A DNA stretch of 64,000 bases from Dipteris shenzhenensis (GCA_047967505.1 CM106539.1), one strand, 5' to 3'. Counted from the stretch's first letter, positions 32,806 through 45,480 are shown. The notes: generated from the letters alone by a model not told the origin. A program made the numbers and translations.

Positions 32806-32920
32806 CTTCTTGAATTTCACATATAATGTGCACCCCTCTTAGAATGCATAAAATAAAATAACCCATACACAAACATAGGAAAACAAATACACAACAAATA
32901 GGAATAAACTTACCTTCTTT

Positions 32921-33115
32921 AAAGAGACTCTAACCTAGCCTACCCCAACCTAACCCCAACCTACCTAACTCAACCTAGCTAACCCAAAGAGACTCTAACC
33001 TAGCCTAGCCTAGCCTAATCCCAACGTACCTAACTTAATCTAGCTAACTCAAACTGCCTAACCCAACCCAATCTAATATCAACCGAATCTAACATGAACT
33101 AGCTTAACATAACAT
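32921..33115. repeat. 65-bp tandem duplication in a CCTAACC-rich stretch
   Basis: The unit AAAGAGACTCTAACCTAGCC... begins at 32921 and again at 32986. Both are followed by permutations of CCTAACC, CCTACC and CTAGCC that fade out toward 33115. The motif resembles but does not equal the plant telomere repeat CCCTAAA; there is no regular 7-bp register. Confidence 0.7.
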
Positions 33116-33120
33116 GGCAT

Positions 33121-33375
33121 TGTGAAGGATGGAGAGGGAAAGTGGAGTGGAGGAAGAGGGGTAAGAGGAAGGGGAAGGCAAGGCTGGGGAGAGAAGGGAA
33201 GGGCAAGGAAGGGAAGTGTAGTGTTGAGGGCAAGGCACGAGGCAAAAAGAGATGCAACCTCAAGAGGGATTGGATGATGAAGTAGAGAGAAGGGGATGAG
33301 AGTCACAAGGAGAGAAGATGGGGGTGGGGGGGGGGAAGTACAGCGGGAGAGGGGGGTCTGAGAGAGCTTGTGAGG
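33121..33375. repeat. Purine-rich low-complexity tract
   Basis: Almost all G and A on the plus strand (GGAAGGGGAAGG-type runs), including a long G run near 33318-33335. Minus-strand Pro/Leu/Ser-rich frames here are composition artefacts. Confidence 0.75.
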
Positions 33376-36300
33376 GGTGGGGTTCAACTTCTTTTACTTA
33401 CCTGCTATGGGTGATTCACACAAAAGCACAATCATACGCATAAGAGTTGTTTACACCCAAATAGGTGTGACATCTACACATGCACACATAGATGGACACA
33501 CACACACACACATTGGTGGACACATGAGACTCCAAAAATGCCTAATAAAGCTAGAGCATGAAAGAGAGAAGGCCATGGGGCTTGACTCGACGGAGAGAGG
33601 GCATTGCGGTGAGAGAATGAGAAGGGGAGGGATCCATGTGAGGTTGAGAGAGCAGGGAGGTGAGTTGACCAGAGATCGAGCACATGTGTGCAAAAGGTTG
33701 CAACCTGGCATTCATGATGCCTATCAGTTGCAAACAGAATTAGGGGCACATGGTTGCCTGGAGTTGGCCAGACCCTATCAGAAAAGATCCAATAGCAAGG
33801 GAATGCGGGTCTGCACACACGTGGCAACTCCTGATTGCTTACTGTTTGACTACCTGCCCCTGCCTAGCTATGCAGTCTGATGTGCATAATCAGGTAGTAG
33901 ACAGTCTTCCGTTGAGTAAATGGGTGCGACCTCAGCTCTAACTTGTCGAATGGAGCAAGAAACTCGATCATGTGCCCAGCTGGGGTGAGAGACAAAATCG
34001 ACATCATCGACGTGGCCATCGGTAGGGAATGGAAGCTCTTTACCTGCATCTGAGATGGTGGAGAAGCCGAAACCAAAAAAGTACAGAAAAGCGGGGCTTC
34101 CGGCATTCCCTGGAAGAGAGTGAAGGATGCAACTACGAATGTGGATGCAGTAGCTTTTGCATGCACACAAGCTAAAGTTTCAACACCCCCTAAACATAGG
34201 CAAGCTAATGCACCTAAGGTGCCCTCCAACGGTGGTGAGCTCCCATTATGGTATTTTGCATATACTTTGCATTTTTATGGACGGGCTCAGTAGAGAGGAT
34301 TCATGATTTTTGCTTTGATTGCTGAGAATAATACACTCAAAGCCTCCTCTAAGGCGATGGAACTGATAGATAGTAAACAAAGAGAAGCCTAAAGATGCCC
34401 ATGTCAAAATTCCATTGAGCAATGACCCAAATATCAACAAAGCTCCAAATTGTGGTCATTCAGATCCTACCATAAAAAGCATTCTAGGATGGGATGGAAG
34501 CAAACTCTCATGGCCACAGGAAGCCATTCACCTTAATGGTATAAGCAACACAAATATCCTAAAGAGAGTCGGGATAATTTGCATGAAGGAGAGGATAGAA
34601 GTAAATAAGTAATAAAAGGAAAAGAGCCGTGAGATGAAGCATAGTGAAGCGTAGGCCTTATCTAGATTTTAGGCTTAACAAAGATAAGCACCCATCGATT
34701 CCAAGTCCCGACCAAACCTTATGGTAGAACAATCATGGTGACAACTTCTTGATATAGACAAGCGATTTGTGGTGTTGAGGAGAATGTTTTGCTCATCAGT
34801 AGTAGAAGCAATCTAGAGCCTTAAAGAAACAAGGAATCATTAATCATTCGGTCATAACTTATAGAGGAGCTTGAAGGAACGGTACTTATTAACAACAACG
34901 GAGTAGCTATCGTTGCAACCTTCTTCTTACCCAGGACAAAATAGACACCAACGAGTTTGTTGATGGGGAGGGCGGAGATGGAATTGGAGAAATGCAATTG
35001 AGGAGAGCAAGTTGGGTCTTGAGGAGCAATCAGAGAGAAGTGTTTGTGATGAGTGAGTGAACGAAGGTAGGAGAAGGGAGTTAAATGGAGGTGGGAAGCA
35101 TCGTTGATGAGCAGGAGATCAAGAAAGTAAAATGGAGGTGGGAATCTACAAGTATTCTCTTGGAAGTTGTAGCACTTGCTTGTAGTACTAAATCAATCTA
35201 AGCAGCAGTTATCACAACTTGCTCCTTGTTGGTGTGAACTTGTGCTCTCCATGGCCATGCTGCCTTGTGGCTAGGGGATTCTAACACTCATCTTCTACTC
35301 TTTTATAGCAGGTCCAACTGTGATCGCGAAATGTTGATGAGAATTTTCCCTCACCCCCCTCACTTGGGTGCTCAATGTACTCGTATGCTTACCAAGATGC
35401 CCAATCTTACAATCCTAAGTAGCTAGCCTATGTTATGTCATGTTGCAATCCTATGTAGCTAGCCTATGTTATGTTGCTAGTGGTTCTCAAATAGTGAAGG
35501 GAAGTCAAGCATCCTAGGGGTAGATTGTCGTAATGTGGAAAGAAGTATATAGAGATGGTTGTAGGGATCACATATTTATGTAGTCACACAACTTTTTTTG
35601 CGTGATTTGCATTCGTGAACATCCTTTTCATGAAAACAAACATGCAATGACGACAAAACTTGACAGGGTCAAAAAACAAAAAAATGAATCTTTCATCAAT
35701 AAAATGCCACTTATGATTGGTGAATGCTGGAGATGTTGCTGATAACCTGCCAAAAACTACTAACATTTAGCACTACTGTCAGTAAAAGGAATAGTACTGG
35801 TGGATAAATCCAACCTGAATTTTCTCAGTAGTCTATCAATATTATTGGCAGTACTAATTGTTGTACCATAGATAAAAGTTGTTTTACTACTTATAACCTA
35901 CTTGTTATCGATGGTGTTATTTCTATATTGGTTGTACTAATACTGCCACTTCAATATGAGGATGATATTGGTTCATTTACAATTGCTTTTGGTTTGAGAG
36001 ATAGTTTCTCCTCTCTTACAATTAACCCCATTCTGGGGCTTGGCTTGCAAAGTAGTTCATGGTCCTTGTTGTCACAAGACACAAGTGCTAGATGGGACCA
36101 CTTCTAGGCCTAGGTCCTTAGACTTTCTTGTAGGTGAGGTGGTTTTGTTTTGTTTTTTTTAATGCATTATATCTCATATACCATGTCCTACAACACATGT
36201 TGCACTAATACATGGATTTTAGTGCAACACATGCCAGCACTAATACATGGATTTTGTATATATAGATATCGTGTCTAGTTTTCAAACTTTCACACAATTG

Positions 36301-36416
36301 TTGTTGTGAGATGGAAGGTTCTGCCTCGGTTCTACTAGCACTAAGTGGAGAGGGTTTTAAGAAAATACGGTTGATAGAAGGATGGTGCTCAACCTTTGCA
36401 TCTACCCTGTGGTTGG
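33376..36416. other. Long intergenic stretch without recognisable genes
   Basis: Short open frames exist but none shows a known domain or codon-like conservation. There is a (CA)n run at 33497-33513. Short direct repeats occur at about 35410-35475 (CCTA(A/T)GTAGCTAGCCTATGTTATGT twice) and 36195-36257 (CACTAATACATGGATTTT twice). Diverged transposon DNA is likely, but no family can be named. Confidence 0.55.
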
Positions 36417-36566
36417 CCTTCTATCTTTCATGGTGTCCCTCCAAATCTAGTTTTGAAAACTTTACTTGCCAAAATATATAGGCCTTTCTTTCCAACCTTC
36501 TATCTTGGTGTCCCTCCAAATTTAGTTTTGAAAACTTTACTTGCCAAACTATATAGGCCTTTCCTT
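36417..36566. repeat. 79-bp tandem duplication
   Basis: CCTTCTATCTT...GGTGTCCCTCCAAAT(C/T)TAGTTTTGAAAACTTTACTTGCCAAA.TATATAGGCCTTTC starts at 36417 and again at 36496 with few differences. The surrounding sequence has no recognised gene. Confidence 0.85.
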
Positions 36567-37149
36567 TGGGGGGCTGATAATGTAAAAAAGAGAATGTCTA
36601 AAATCAAAAGGAATTTTTGCACTAGACCCATGGCTCATGCTTGCATTGCTTTCACAAGGAAGTAGCTTGGAGTGGAGGCTCCAATGGCATCCCTTCAACA
36701 TCCCCACGACACGTGAGTCACTGTCAAAACTACACATTGTTGGTGCCGCTACCGAGGAATGGAGGTATGCTTTTGCATTTGCACTTGCTTTCTTTCGTAA
36801 TCTACCCATTGTATAACGCTTCAAGGTGAAGTTGGAGCTTTGTTAGTGGAGTTTTAGTCGAGGAACGAGGAAGGAAGTGTGAGTTAGAAGGAAAAGAGAC
36901 AGAAAACTGTCATTTCATGTTGTAGAGCATTTTTGAGCTTAGGAAGCTTGTTTTTGAGGTTTGAGTTTTCAGATGATAGGTAGTTTCTCAGATTTCTAAG
37001 TTGTGTATGTTGTCAAATCTCACAAAAAACAACCAAGAATGAAGAATCAAGTTGAATCTCGAAGTTGTTTTGTGTGTAAGAAGTCACCCCTCAAGAAATC
37101 TTTTATTTTGGCACTCAAATGTTCTTTTTCTTTCAAGTAGCACATTTCT

Positions 37150-37760
37150 ATCCCCATGGGTCGGTGGCTTAGCACTATCCCGTCGACTGTTGTCATAGTT
37201 GTATCTCACCAATCAAACTTCGTTGACCCATGGCCATAGCGCCTATCCCCACAACCTAACTTTTGACCACGGTCTAACCTGCTGCCCTAATTAATGCATG
37301 TTAGAGTTAGCTATCTCGCCAATCTGATAGTCGTTGACTCGTGGCCTTAGCACTACCCCCATGATTGTCACTATAATATTATCCTGTCGATCGGTGCCTT
37401 CAGTTATCCCCATGTCCATGGCCATATTCATATCCTATCGATCCATATATCTCGTCCATTGCCGTGGTAAGCTCATCCCCATGACCATTGCCATCTTGCT
37501 ACCCCCATGCCTGTCGCTAGATCATTATCCCGTTGACCCCGTTATCCCCCCGACCTTTGTCTTAGCTCATCCCTATGACCATGGGGATACCACTTGCGTC
37601 CTATCCCACTGATACGTGGCACTACCTATCCCACCGACCGACGCATTAGGCACTATCCCACCGCCCGTTGCTATACCGATATCCCACCGACTAGTGTGTT
37701 AAGCTATCCCTATGATCGTTGCCATAGCACTATCCCTATGACCGTGGGGATACCTCTGCG
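37150..37760 (+). repeat. Degenerate ~36-bp-type repeat array (CTATCCC...GACCGTTGCCATAGC), E2a leader/LTR region
   Basis: Permutations of CTATCCCxxTGACCGTTGCCATAGCA recur about every 30-45 bp without strict periodicity. The last unit, ATCCCTATGACCGTGGGGAT (37732-37751), is an imperfect inverted repeat. The second half recurs at 50235-50400 and 51150-51320 before each E2 gag, so it belongs to the E2 element as leader or LTR. No PBS was recognised. Confidence 0.6.
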
Positions 37761-38788
37761 GTAGTCCAAAAAAATTTACAGAATTACAATTAAGCTTGAG
37801 TGTGCCCTGTAAGAGGTCTCATACATGCACTTACGATCCGAAAGAATTTTGTCCAAGGATCTCGCACCTAAAGACAGTGCTTCGAGCTACGCTCAACCCA
37901 CCTTTCGCCCTAGTCCGATCGAAAAGCTCGATTCCTAGTTCCCACTCCGTAATAAGACCCGGACAGGAGGATCCATCTAGCTCCGATGAGACGAAGAGCT
38001 TTGGACGAGGTGATGCAAGACCCCTCGGGTCCCAGGGCTTCTAAAGCCCCCTTCACTAGTGTGGCCTCTCCCAACACTCCTGCTCCTTCTGTAGCATCCA
38101 GGTTAAGAGGTTCGTTCTCCAACATGTTTGGATGCTTAGGTCAAATAGAGTCGGCAGACATGGAGAACCCCTTTGCCGGCATGTCAGTGGGAAGGGAAGG
38201 TAAGCAACAACCAACTCCTGAAACGCAAACAGACTGAAACCACCTTTGTGGACCCAGGACCCTCCTCCTTCATAAGGCACCCTCAGTGGGAACACATGGA
38301 TGAGGGAATTCTGAGGACAAGACCCTAGTTCAGGAGATGCGAGAGGCTCTCAAGGAGGTGATGTCTTATGAACCTCCAACCGTCCCTGTGCCACCGGCCT
38401 TCGCCAACTATGTGGCCCCACAACTTCCACCCTATCGCCCATTGCATGGAACCTCTGTGCCAATGCGCCATGGCCCACCCTCCTCCAGGAGTCTGACCGT
38501 TTCCACCCGTACCTGTTGCTCCAATGAATGTAGGAGTTGGCACATCTGTCTCAATGCCAGTACCAGCAACTCAATGGATTCCACCACTAGGGCCAGGCTT
38601 AAGGCCACCCCTACGTCCCGTTAGGCCCACAATGGTGCCACCTCCACCAACTGCCCAAACAGTGCTAATAGATGAGGCAATGCGCATCACGGTGAATGCC
38701 CTAGGAAGGGGGGCCACACCGCCTCCACCGATCTTGGTGTTTCCTGCAGGGATCACGAATCCCTCAAGGAGCCGCCATCTCCAAGTTA

Positions 38789-39316
38789 ATGACCAAATTC
38801 CTTGGAACAGGAGACCCGGTCTCCCACATGGAGCGATTTGAGCAGATATGTGAAGACTTTGGAGCTCCCGGAGATCTAGAAATGGCTAATGCGTTTGGTC
38901 TTAGCTTGGATGGAAAAGCAGGCCAATGGTATAGGGCCCTCACCTCGGAAGAAAAAGTCAACTTGAAGACACTAAGAAAAGCCTTCATTATGGGGTTCAC
39001 CCCCAATGGACATAATTGGAGCCCGATTAACTAGTTATATGAGGTGAATTAGAATGACAAGGAATCCCTTCGAGATTACATAGCTAGAATCAAGCACCTC
39101 AATTCCCATTGTCAACCATACGAGCGGATGAGCAATGAACAATTGTTGCCCTGCTTCCTCATCGGATTGGTAGACCTGAAGCTGCATGACCACTTGATGG
39201 TTATGAATCCTACCTCCTTTGACCTATGCAGCAAGGTGGCTATTCGCATAAGTGATAATATGATGGACAAGGCTAACTCGGATAAAACCCCGACCCCATC
39301 AGAAGTAGCACCATGA
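38789..39316 (+). pseudogene. E2a gag core (Retrotrans_gag-like)
   Basis: VSHMERFEQICEDFGAPGDL, GLSLDGKAGQWYRALTSEEK, LRKAFIMGFTPNG, then LRDYIARIKHLNSHCQPYER and PCFLIGLVDLKLHDHLM match the capsid region of plant Ty3/gypsy Gag (the F.LSL.G.A..WY..L pattern). Two in-frame stops (near 39032 and 39050) interrupt it. The equivalent at 52349-52933 has the first but not the second stop. Confidence 0.82.
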
Positions 39317-39469
39317 GTCAGGTCTTCCAGTGTGGAGAAGGAGATCAACGAGCCCAAGGGCTTGGATATGAGTGAGCTGGCCTCAAATTTGATGAATCAG
39401 CTAGGCCAACATTGGAGGTTAGGAACTACAAGGAGGTGCCAAAAAACCCCCACTTGTTTTCACGAAGAG

Positions 39470-40230
39470 ACAACGTCTGGTGTGGGGTATGCAATGGCAA
39501 CCATCCCTCCAATGAGTGTCCTTGCCTTAGGGCAAGGCCAGAGCCCTCTACTGTGCACACTGTCATAGATGGGGAAACCACGATACCCCCCAATGCTGAT
39601 TTTTGAGGTCCTTGCTGCAACCCATGTATCAAATGAGACCCCCATTAGCCCTGACAGGCCCTCATAATCCTATGAATGCACAAGGTGCTCCTTTGGCTAG
39701 TTCAAGGTAGTACAGAGCATAACAGGCTCTATTATCCCTTCGCCCATACTAGTTCCTCAACCTCCCCTACCCCGTATAGCTCTGGTCAATCAAGTATTGG
39801 TAGAGGAAGTATCCAATGATTGGGAGGAGACGGATCCAAACCACGGACCCAAACCATGGACCCCTCGACTACTACTACTACGAGGAAGGAAGTGGCACCC
39901 TAAGTCACTACCTCATGCAAGAGGATCAGCAAGTCCCCATGTTCCAGACTGCTCCCTTGAACTCAAGGGATAGAGACCTAAACTCTGTCACCCAAAGGTC
40001 CCCGATCCAATGCTATACCTACCAGGGCCCACACAGGGCAAGTGAGTGCCCCTACAAAGGTACTTCGAACACTCCGGTGTCATGCTTTAAGTGTTAGGGC
40101 CTACATTTCTTGAAGGACTGCCCCTATAGGGATCTTACCCTAGCTGATCCTCCCATAACCGGCCCTACACCCTTGTGTGAGGGGTGCGAAATCGAGCATT
40201 TGTTCAAGGATTGTCCCTTGAGAAGACCAA
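39470..40230 (+). pseudogene. E2a nucleocapsid region with four CX2CX3HX4C knuckles
   Basis: CGVCNGNHPSNEC (about 39481), CYTYQGPHRASEC (about 40013, second Cys lost), CFKC.GLHFLKDC (about 40082, a TAG stop inside) and CEGCEIEHLFKDC (about 40180) share the spacing CX2CX3HX4C, one residue shorter than the usual retroviral CX2CX4HX4C. The third knuckle is intact in E2b (CFKCQGLHFLKDC, about 53607). They lie in different frames or separated by stops, so no complete nucleocapsid protein is encoded. Confidence 0.7.
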
Positions 40231-41519
40231 CAACCCCAATCACCCCGCCTAAGAGCATTAGTCTTAACTTGCTCAGTATCGAACAAGGCCAGGTGGCCGC
40301 AGTACCCTTAAAAGTCATCACAAGGATGCAAGCCAAAGCCATAGGTAGGGCAATGAGGAAACAAGCAAGGAAGGATAAAGGGCCCCTACTGTAGCCAGCA
40401 AGGCCCTCAGGTTCCTCAACGTCTGTAGACCCAGTCCAGGAAAGCCATATGTGTAGGTGATGGTGACCAAGTGCTCATTCAAGACAGTTCCAATGAGAAG
40501 ACAGCCACCCTCACCACCTCCTCTGCCTCAGAATGTGCTTCCACCTAGGGCGACCCTGAAGTACCTCCAAGTTCAAGTGTAAGCAAGCCAGTGTAGGCCC
40601 AAGGCCTAGCACCCCCTCCCCCTATAAGGAAACCTATCCGGACCTAGTTTTAGAGAAACAACAGCTATCTTGGTGCTAATGGAAATGACTACCATTTTTT
40701 TAAATTACCCTCACACCTCCATCTAATAGTGCTAGCGAACATGGTGGTAGGGTGAGTAACATGTCACATTATTGCAATTCCACTTACAAAACCTGATGAT
40801 GCTACCATGTAGAGTATGCATGAATGCATGGAGAAAAATCAATAATGCATGAAATTATGAATTGAGAGGCCTCTCTTGCACTAGCTATAGCTAGGTTAGT
40901 GCCATACTATGAGGATGGTGCATAAGCTTAGATGTGTCATCTTAAAAAGTGTTTGCTCTGCATCGAGGCTACCCACAATATGGGGATGACCTTTTAGCTG
41001 AAAGTGAAAGTGACACCATTGGGTCAACTCACTTGAAAATAGAACGAGAAGGTTGGATTCTTTGAACTCTCTTCCTATTTAATAAGTACAAAGGAGAGGC
41101 AAACCCATTGTGTCTAATGATATCGCAGAAACTAGATACTCTCTTGCTTTTGTGACAAACATAACAATTGGATCATCATACACCTAGAATAGTTTAGCTT
41201 TGCAAACAACTTGCACAAGGGGATCGGTGGGTACAGACATTAGATGGGCTGAACACACTGACGGAGGAGCTGATATACGAGTAGCTATTTTTGCCGGTGG
41301 ACGGCGAGACACAAAACTTCCCCACTCTAGGAACAATGACAATGGAGGTAGAGTTTGAGAAGCTAGTTAGAGGAGAGTATCGTTTCTGCAATCATGAGAG
41401 CACACTAATTCCAGAAGGCTATCGTTGGCTCTTAGAGGCATTGTTTCTATAGGTGAAGGCATATACCATATCCATCCACCCCAAGGGATACTAGCACTTG
41501 TAGAGTCTCAATCGATCGC

Positions 41520-41762
41520 ATGGGTGTTCATATTGAAGGAATGCCTTCAAGCGAAGACATCAAGAGTGGTGAAGGCAGTAGCACGGGGAACACCAATGAC
41601 AACAAAGCTTGGCCAGGTGCTCAAGCTTCTCTTTCCCATCACTGGCGACACAGGCGTTCCCCTATGCCTTGGAGCAACGATCTCAACGTTGGTGCCAGGT
41701 GGTCCTCAAATGGTTCTACCAATACAAAAGAAGACGCGAAAGAGGAACCAGGAGGGCATTAG
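41520..41762 (+). CDS. Small conserved E2 open frame, unknown function
   Basis: An 80-codon frame starting ATG (MGVHIEGMPSSEDIKSGEGS) is kept at the same length in E2b (55049-55291), with substitutions but no indels. Composition is polar, rich in Ser, Asn, Gly and Trp. An overlapping frame is also open here (41425-41898) but is shortened in E2b. No family is recognised. Conservation between recent duplicates is weak evidence for coding. Confidence 0.25.
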   Translation: MGVHIEGMPSSEDIKSGEGSSTGNTNDNKAWPGAQASLSHHWRHRRSPMPWSNDLNVGARWSSNGSTNTKEDAKEEPGGH

Positions 41763-42903
41763 TTCTTCCCATTTGGAGATGCCCATATTGAGTGCTCGTC
41801 CTTCAACAGCAACCACGGTGTCCTCGATACCCCCTTTGCCCACCACCCAGTTCAATGCATCAGATATCAGCAAGGGCGGGCAATCAACAGTCTGGTAGTT
41901 AGTATCCTGCCCGCCAGGACCCCAAAAGGGACACAAAGTGTGGCCTTGGCAACCGGCACTACGGAGTTGACATAGATGATTATGGTGATGATTGCGGTTT
42001 TAGTGATGTGTGCGTAGCGGTGACTAGTGCCGTGTCGAGCACGCTGACTAATGCGGTGAGTGCAGCTGTTGCTACCTCCTATTCTAAATCCATTTTGTGA
42101 GGGGCAGCAGGCTTTGATGACTGTCTTTGACAGTGGTGAGAGAATTCTGCACCCCGTCGGCACATTGTCAACTGGTAGCACCCACGACAACAGTGGGCAT
42201 TGTAATGGTTTCCATGCAGTTGGTTTGCTCATGGCTGGGTCCTCACCACCACTACATTTTCAAGGCCTATGACGTGAGTGTCATAGCCTGCCCAGTTGGA
42301 GGCTTGTGGTAGATTTTTGATAGGGTTGGCATGACATTGGGCAATGCATCAAGTCAATCAATTGCAACTGGAGGAGTTGTGGAAGGACAATGTTAGGCAT
42401 TGTAGACCTAAAATGCCGCTCTTTAGACTCAAGTGGAGCAGATGCACTAGCTCAAAATTCAACTCTAGACTCTAGAAGAGTAGGTACAAATGCAGATTAG
42501 GCTATGGAGCAAAAGCTTGCACACTTCACAAGGAGATCCTCCAAAGGACCTTTATGGAATTACATTGCCGACTCACACCGACAGACGCGTTGGAATACTT
42601 TCTGGCGATAGTCATCCGACACAGTGGAAATCAATGTGGATCATCTCTTTGACTTGCTGACCACTTTGCAGGATAAGATGCGGCAGGAATGCGATGCCTA
42701 AATTGTGTGCTAGCATTGCGCCTTAGTGCCAGCGACATGCCACAACCTCCATGACCACTTGACCCGAACGCGGATGGAGGGGTAGGAGGACTGTTTGGTG
42801 CGAGTGTGGCAACAGGTGTAGAAGGGAACACGATGAGCCACACTTCGACCTCCACTATGACCAAACGTAGTAGGGAACTACTGATGGATGTGGGCATGTG
42901 GCA

Positions 42904-44217
42904 AAATAGCAAAAGCTCATTTTCCTTTGGGTCTGAGGTACTCCCCAAAACATCTGGGACTGCTCCCACCATCGGCCTCGATGGTACTTGTGGCTTTTTC
43001 TGCTCCTTAGAACCTGAAGGCTTCTCAGGGCACTGGGTAGCCATATGCCCCTCTTTCCCACACTTAAAGCATTTCCCATCTCTACAGAATTCAGCTATTT
43101 GTTCAAGAGTGAATGGGGATTTGCCTTTATATGACTTGGAAAACTGAGTACCCCCTGGCTTCTGAGGCTGAAACCCTTTCTTTTCAACCTTGGGATACTC
43201 TTTCTTTTCTGATTTTGAAAAATCAGTTTTCTTTCTTTGAGCACGTCCTGCATGCAAGGATAGTACTGTGGATGGATCTTGTAACGGCACAAGACTAGCT
43301 ACTGAAGCTGAATGCATAAGGTCTTGAATGTTCTTTGCCCCTAAAGCATTCACTATTGCCTGAATTCTTGGACTGAGACCTGCTCTATACTTTCTCATTT
43401 GGGTTCCTTTGGAGATATTTTTGAAAGGTGCAACCTGCAAATAAGCATCCCAAAACATTTGGTTGTACACATCCACTGTATCTCCTGCATCCATATGCAA
43501 ATTGTTCCAATCTTGAAGAACATGATCTCTAAATTGTTTAGGCATAAACTGCTAGTAGAAGGCTTTCTTGAAGTCCTTCCACCTCTTTGGGGCTGACCCA
43601 TCTGTGGTCTGTGCACTCCACCATGCACTAGTTGTCGCTGTCAAGTGCAAACTGACCATTCTTAACTTGGAGGATTCTGAAAACTTTTCTGTACCGAATG
43701 CTGCATCAAACTACCTGATGAAGTGCAATGCTTTGCCTGTATGACCATATTGTCCATTATAGGTCATAAACTTGACAGATTTACCTCCCTATTTGAATTC
43801 CTTGGTCTCTCTGGAAGACTTTTTCTTCCTAGACTTCTTGTCTTTCCTTCTTTTCCTGGATGGTTTATCTAATAAAGAAGAAGATATAGAAGTCGAGCTC
43901 AAGGTAGACGATGAAGGACTGGGAGATCGGTGATGATGCCTTGATCTCTTCCTGCTATGAGACCATCCTCTATGAGATCTCTCTCTCTCTGGCTATACAC
44001 GAGAGTGTGCCTCTGGCATTGGCACATCATAAGCTGCATTAGGAATATTTTCTACTTGAAATAAATGCTGAGATCTTGGATCCCTTCGGAGATTTTCCAT
44101 CTCTTGCACACGAGTGCATACCATCTGCTCAAATTCTTGCTGATTTTGATGCACACTTCTCTATCTTGGATGTGCATCCCTATCTTGTGAATCCCACTGG
44201 ATAGGTGATTGAGCCAT
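42904..44217 (-). pseudogene. E1-type gag, nearly complete, in ancestral orientation
   Basis: Starts at ATG 44217 (MAQSPIQWDSQD equivalent) and runs through the Arg/Ser-rich part, the capsid core and the intact knuckle CFKCGKEGHMATQC (about 43070-43030). The 304-codon frame 43545-42631 reads through the block edge at 42904 into E2 sequence, so its last 90 or so residues are chimeric and not gag. A stop precedes MPKQFRDHVLQDW at the same place as in E1, suggesting either an old shared mutation or a programmed feature. Confidence 0.85.
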
Positions 44218-44579
44218 TCTCTTATAACTTGTTTGAGACCTACAAGTTTCTCTCACACACTGTGTATGCAACTGATGCACACTGCCTTTGCTTTTCAAAG
44301 AGAAAAATTACCTCAATAAGAGGTGTCTTGCATTCACCATCTATGCCAGTACCGGGCTGTCAACTCAAGGCATATACTCACAAGGTTGCTAAGGCATCAA
44401 CAACTATAATGCCCCTTGCATCTGATTCATCTTTCTAGTGCACAAAGGCACGCATTTCTCTTTTCTGCAAATCTCTGATTTCTCTGCTCTTCTGCTACTT
44501 TTCTGACAGTAAAGGTCTGATAGATAGGTGAAAATTGATGGCCAAAATTCTCTGCAATTCTTGTTTTTTTTAAATAGTA

Positions 44580-45480
44580 ACTAGATGGGTAACTGACTGG
44601 TTACTCTAACCAAACTAATTGGCTCTGGTTTGGTTGGCTCTCAACTGGACCTCAATCATCTGTAGTCTAGTTAACCAGTTATGGTCTAAATAACTAAAAC
44701 TAAGGTTAGTTGGTCAAACCGGTTTGTCTAACCAATTTGGTTTGGTTAGACCAACTAGTTGGACCTCTGACCAGGGTTAACTAACTAGAGTTAACTTAAC
44801 CACAGGCATGCCATGTGTCTTGCCACATCATTTGTTCAACTATCTACCACATCAGCTAATCTGTCCATCTCAGTTGTCTGCCAGCATGTACTGCCATGTC
44901 ATCCACACGTGTATGCCATGTCAGCTGACACATGTGCAACATTAGCACTTGCAAACTTGCCACGTGTTACTAACTCATGCATGCTAATGCCACATCATTG
45001 GTTGAGTTGGCCATGCCATGTCGACAACTCTGCAAGTGTTTAGAACCTTAGCGCTATCGTCAATTTTTGTGAAGCTTCAACACAAATCGTCACGTACATG
45101 GAGAATGAGCAACCGTTCACGTATGTGGCTCCTACCACGGGGTCTTGGAGTCATCACATTGCCTCAAGGTCTGTACTTGTCTTCGCACTTCAAGCAAGCA
45201 CCATAGTGAAAGCTTCAATGCACAAGAAGGTGCCTATTAGTAGGGAAATCACCGACTATGTCCTCCGTGGAATTGCTCCTCTACACAGATACCCCATGAA
45301 ACCTTTCATACTCTCGGAAGAACACGACGCCACGTTATTTTTTTCAAGCTTACACCTGCGTGAAAATGTCTTGCCATGTGAAGGAATCAATTTGCGTGAC
45401 CTTTGCAAGAGAACTCGACGTGTATCTGTTGTGCCTTAGCTGGGTTGGCCTCTTCAAAGGCTTCGAACGCATCTGTTGGC
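44580..45480. promoter_or_regulatory. E1-type leader with GGTTAG/CCAACTAG repeats and CATGCCACATC-type motifs
   Basis: The uninverted counterpart of 11850-12720. It has the same dense CTAACCAA/TGGTTAACTAG permutations (44590-44805) and the complementary GCCACATCA / GCCACGTG cluster (44815-45000). Moderately long open frames (45098-45439) are partly shared with 12493-11867, but substitutions look neutral. Confidence 0.5.

Larger units (their letters stand above)
37590..42903 (+). mobile_element. E2a: gag-only (non-autonomous) LTR-retrotransposon-like unit, copy 1
   Basis: A 5.3-kb unit repeated with high similarity at 50235-56462. Order: repeat-rich leader, short Ser/Pro-rich frames, gag core (38789-39316), zinc knuckles (39470-40230), then about 2.6 kb with no protease, RT or integrase. 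It ends where the E1-derived block begins (42903/42904). Lack of pol in both copies suggests a non-autonomous element, or a pol-deleted one duplicated after the loss. The true termini are unknown. Confidence 0.7.

Noticed and set aside
32921-33115. Interstitial telomere array
   Set aside because: CCTAACC-like strings are irregular and lack the plant CCCTAAA register.
33377-33880. Short plus-strand gene after the purine tract
   Set aside because: It is open because of low-complexity and (CA)n sequence, with no domain, no plausible promoter and no counterpart elsewhere in the window.
42631-43545. 304-codon minus-strand frame as one protein
   Set aside because: Its first two thirds are E1 gag and its last third is E2 sequence read across the block junction at 42903/42904. 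It is an accidental fusion.
45098-45439. Conserved leader protein in the E1 family
   Set aside because: The frame is shared with 12493-11867 only because the DNA is duplicated. It has no domain, and differences do not favour synonymous sites by eye.
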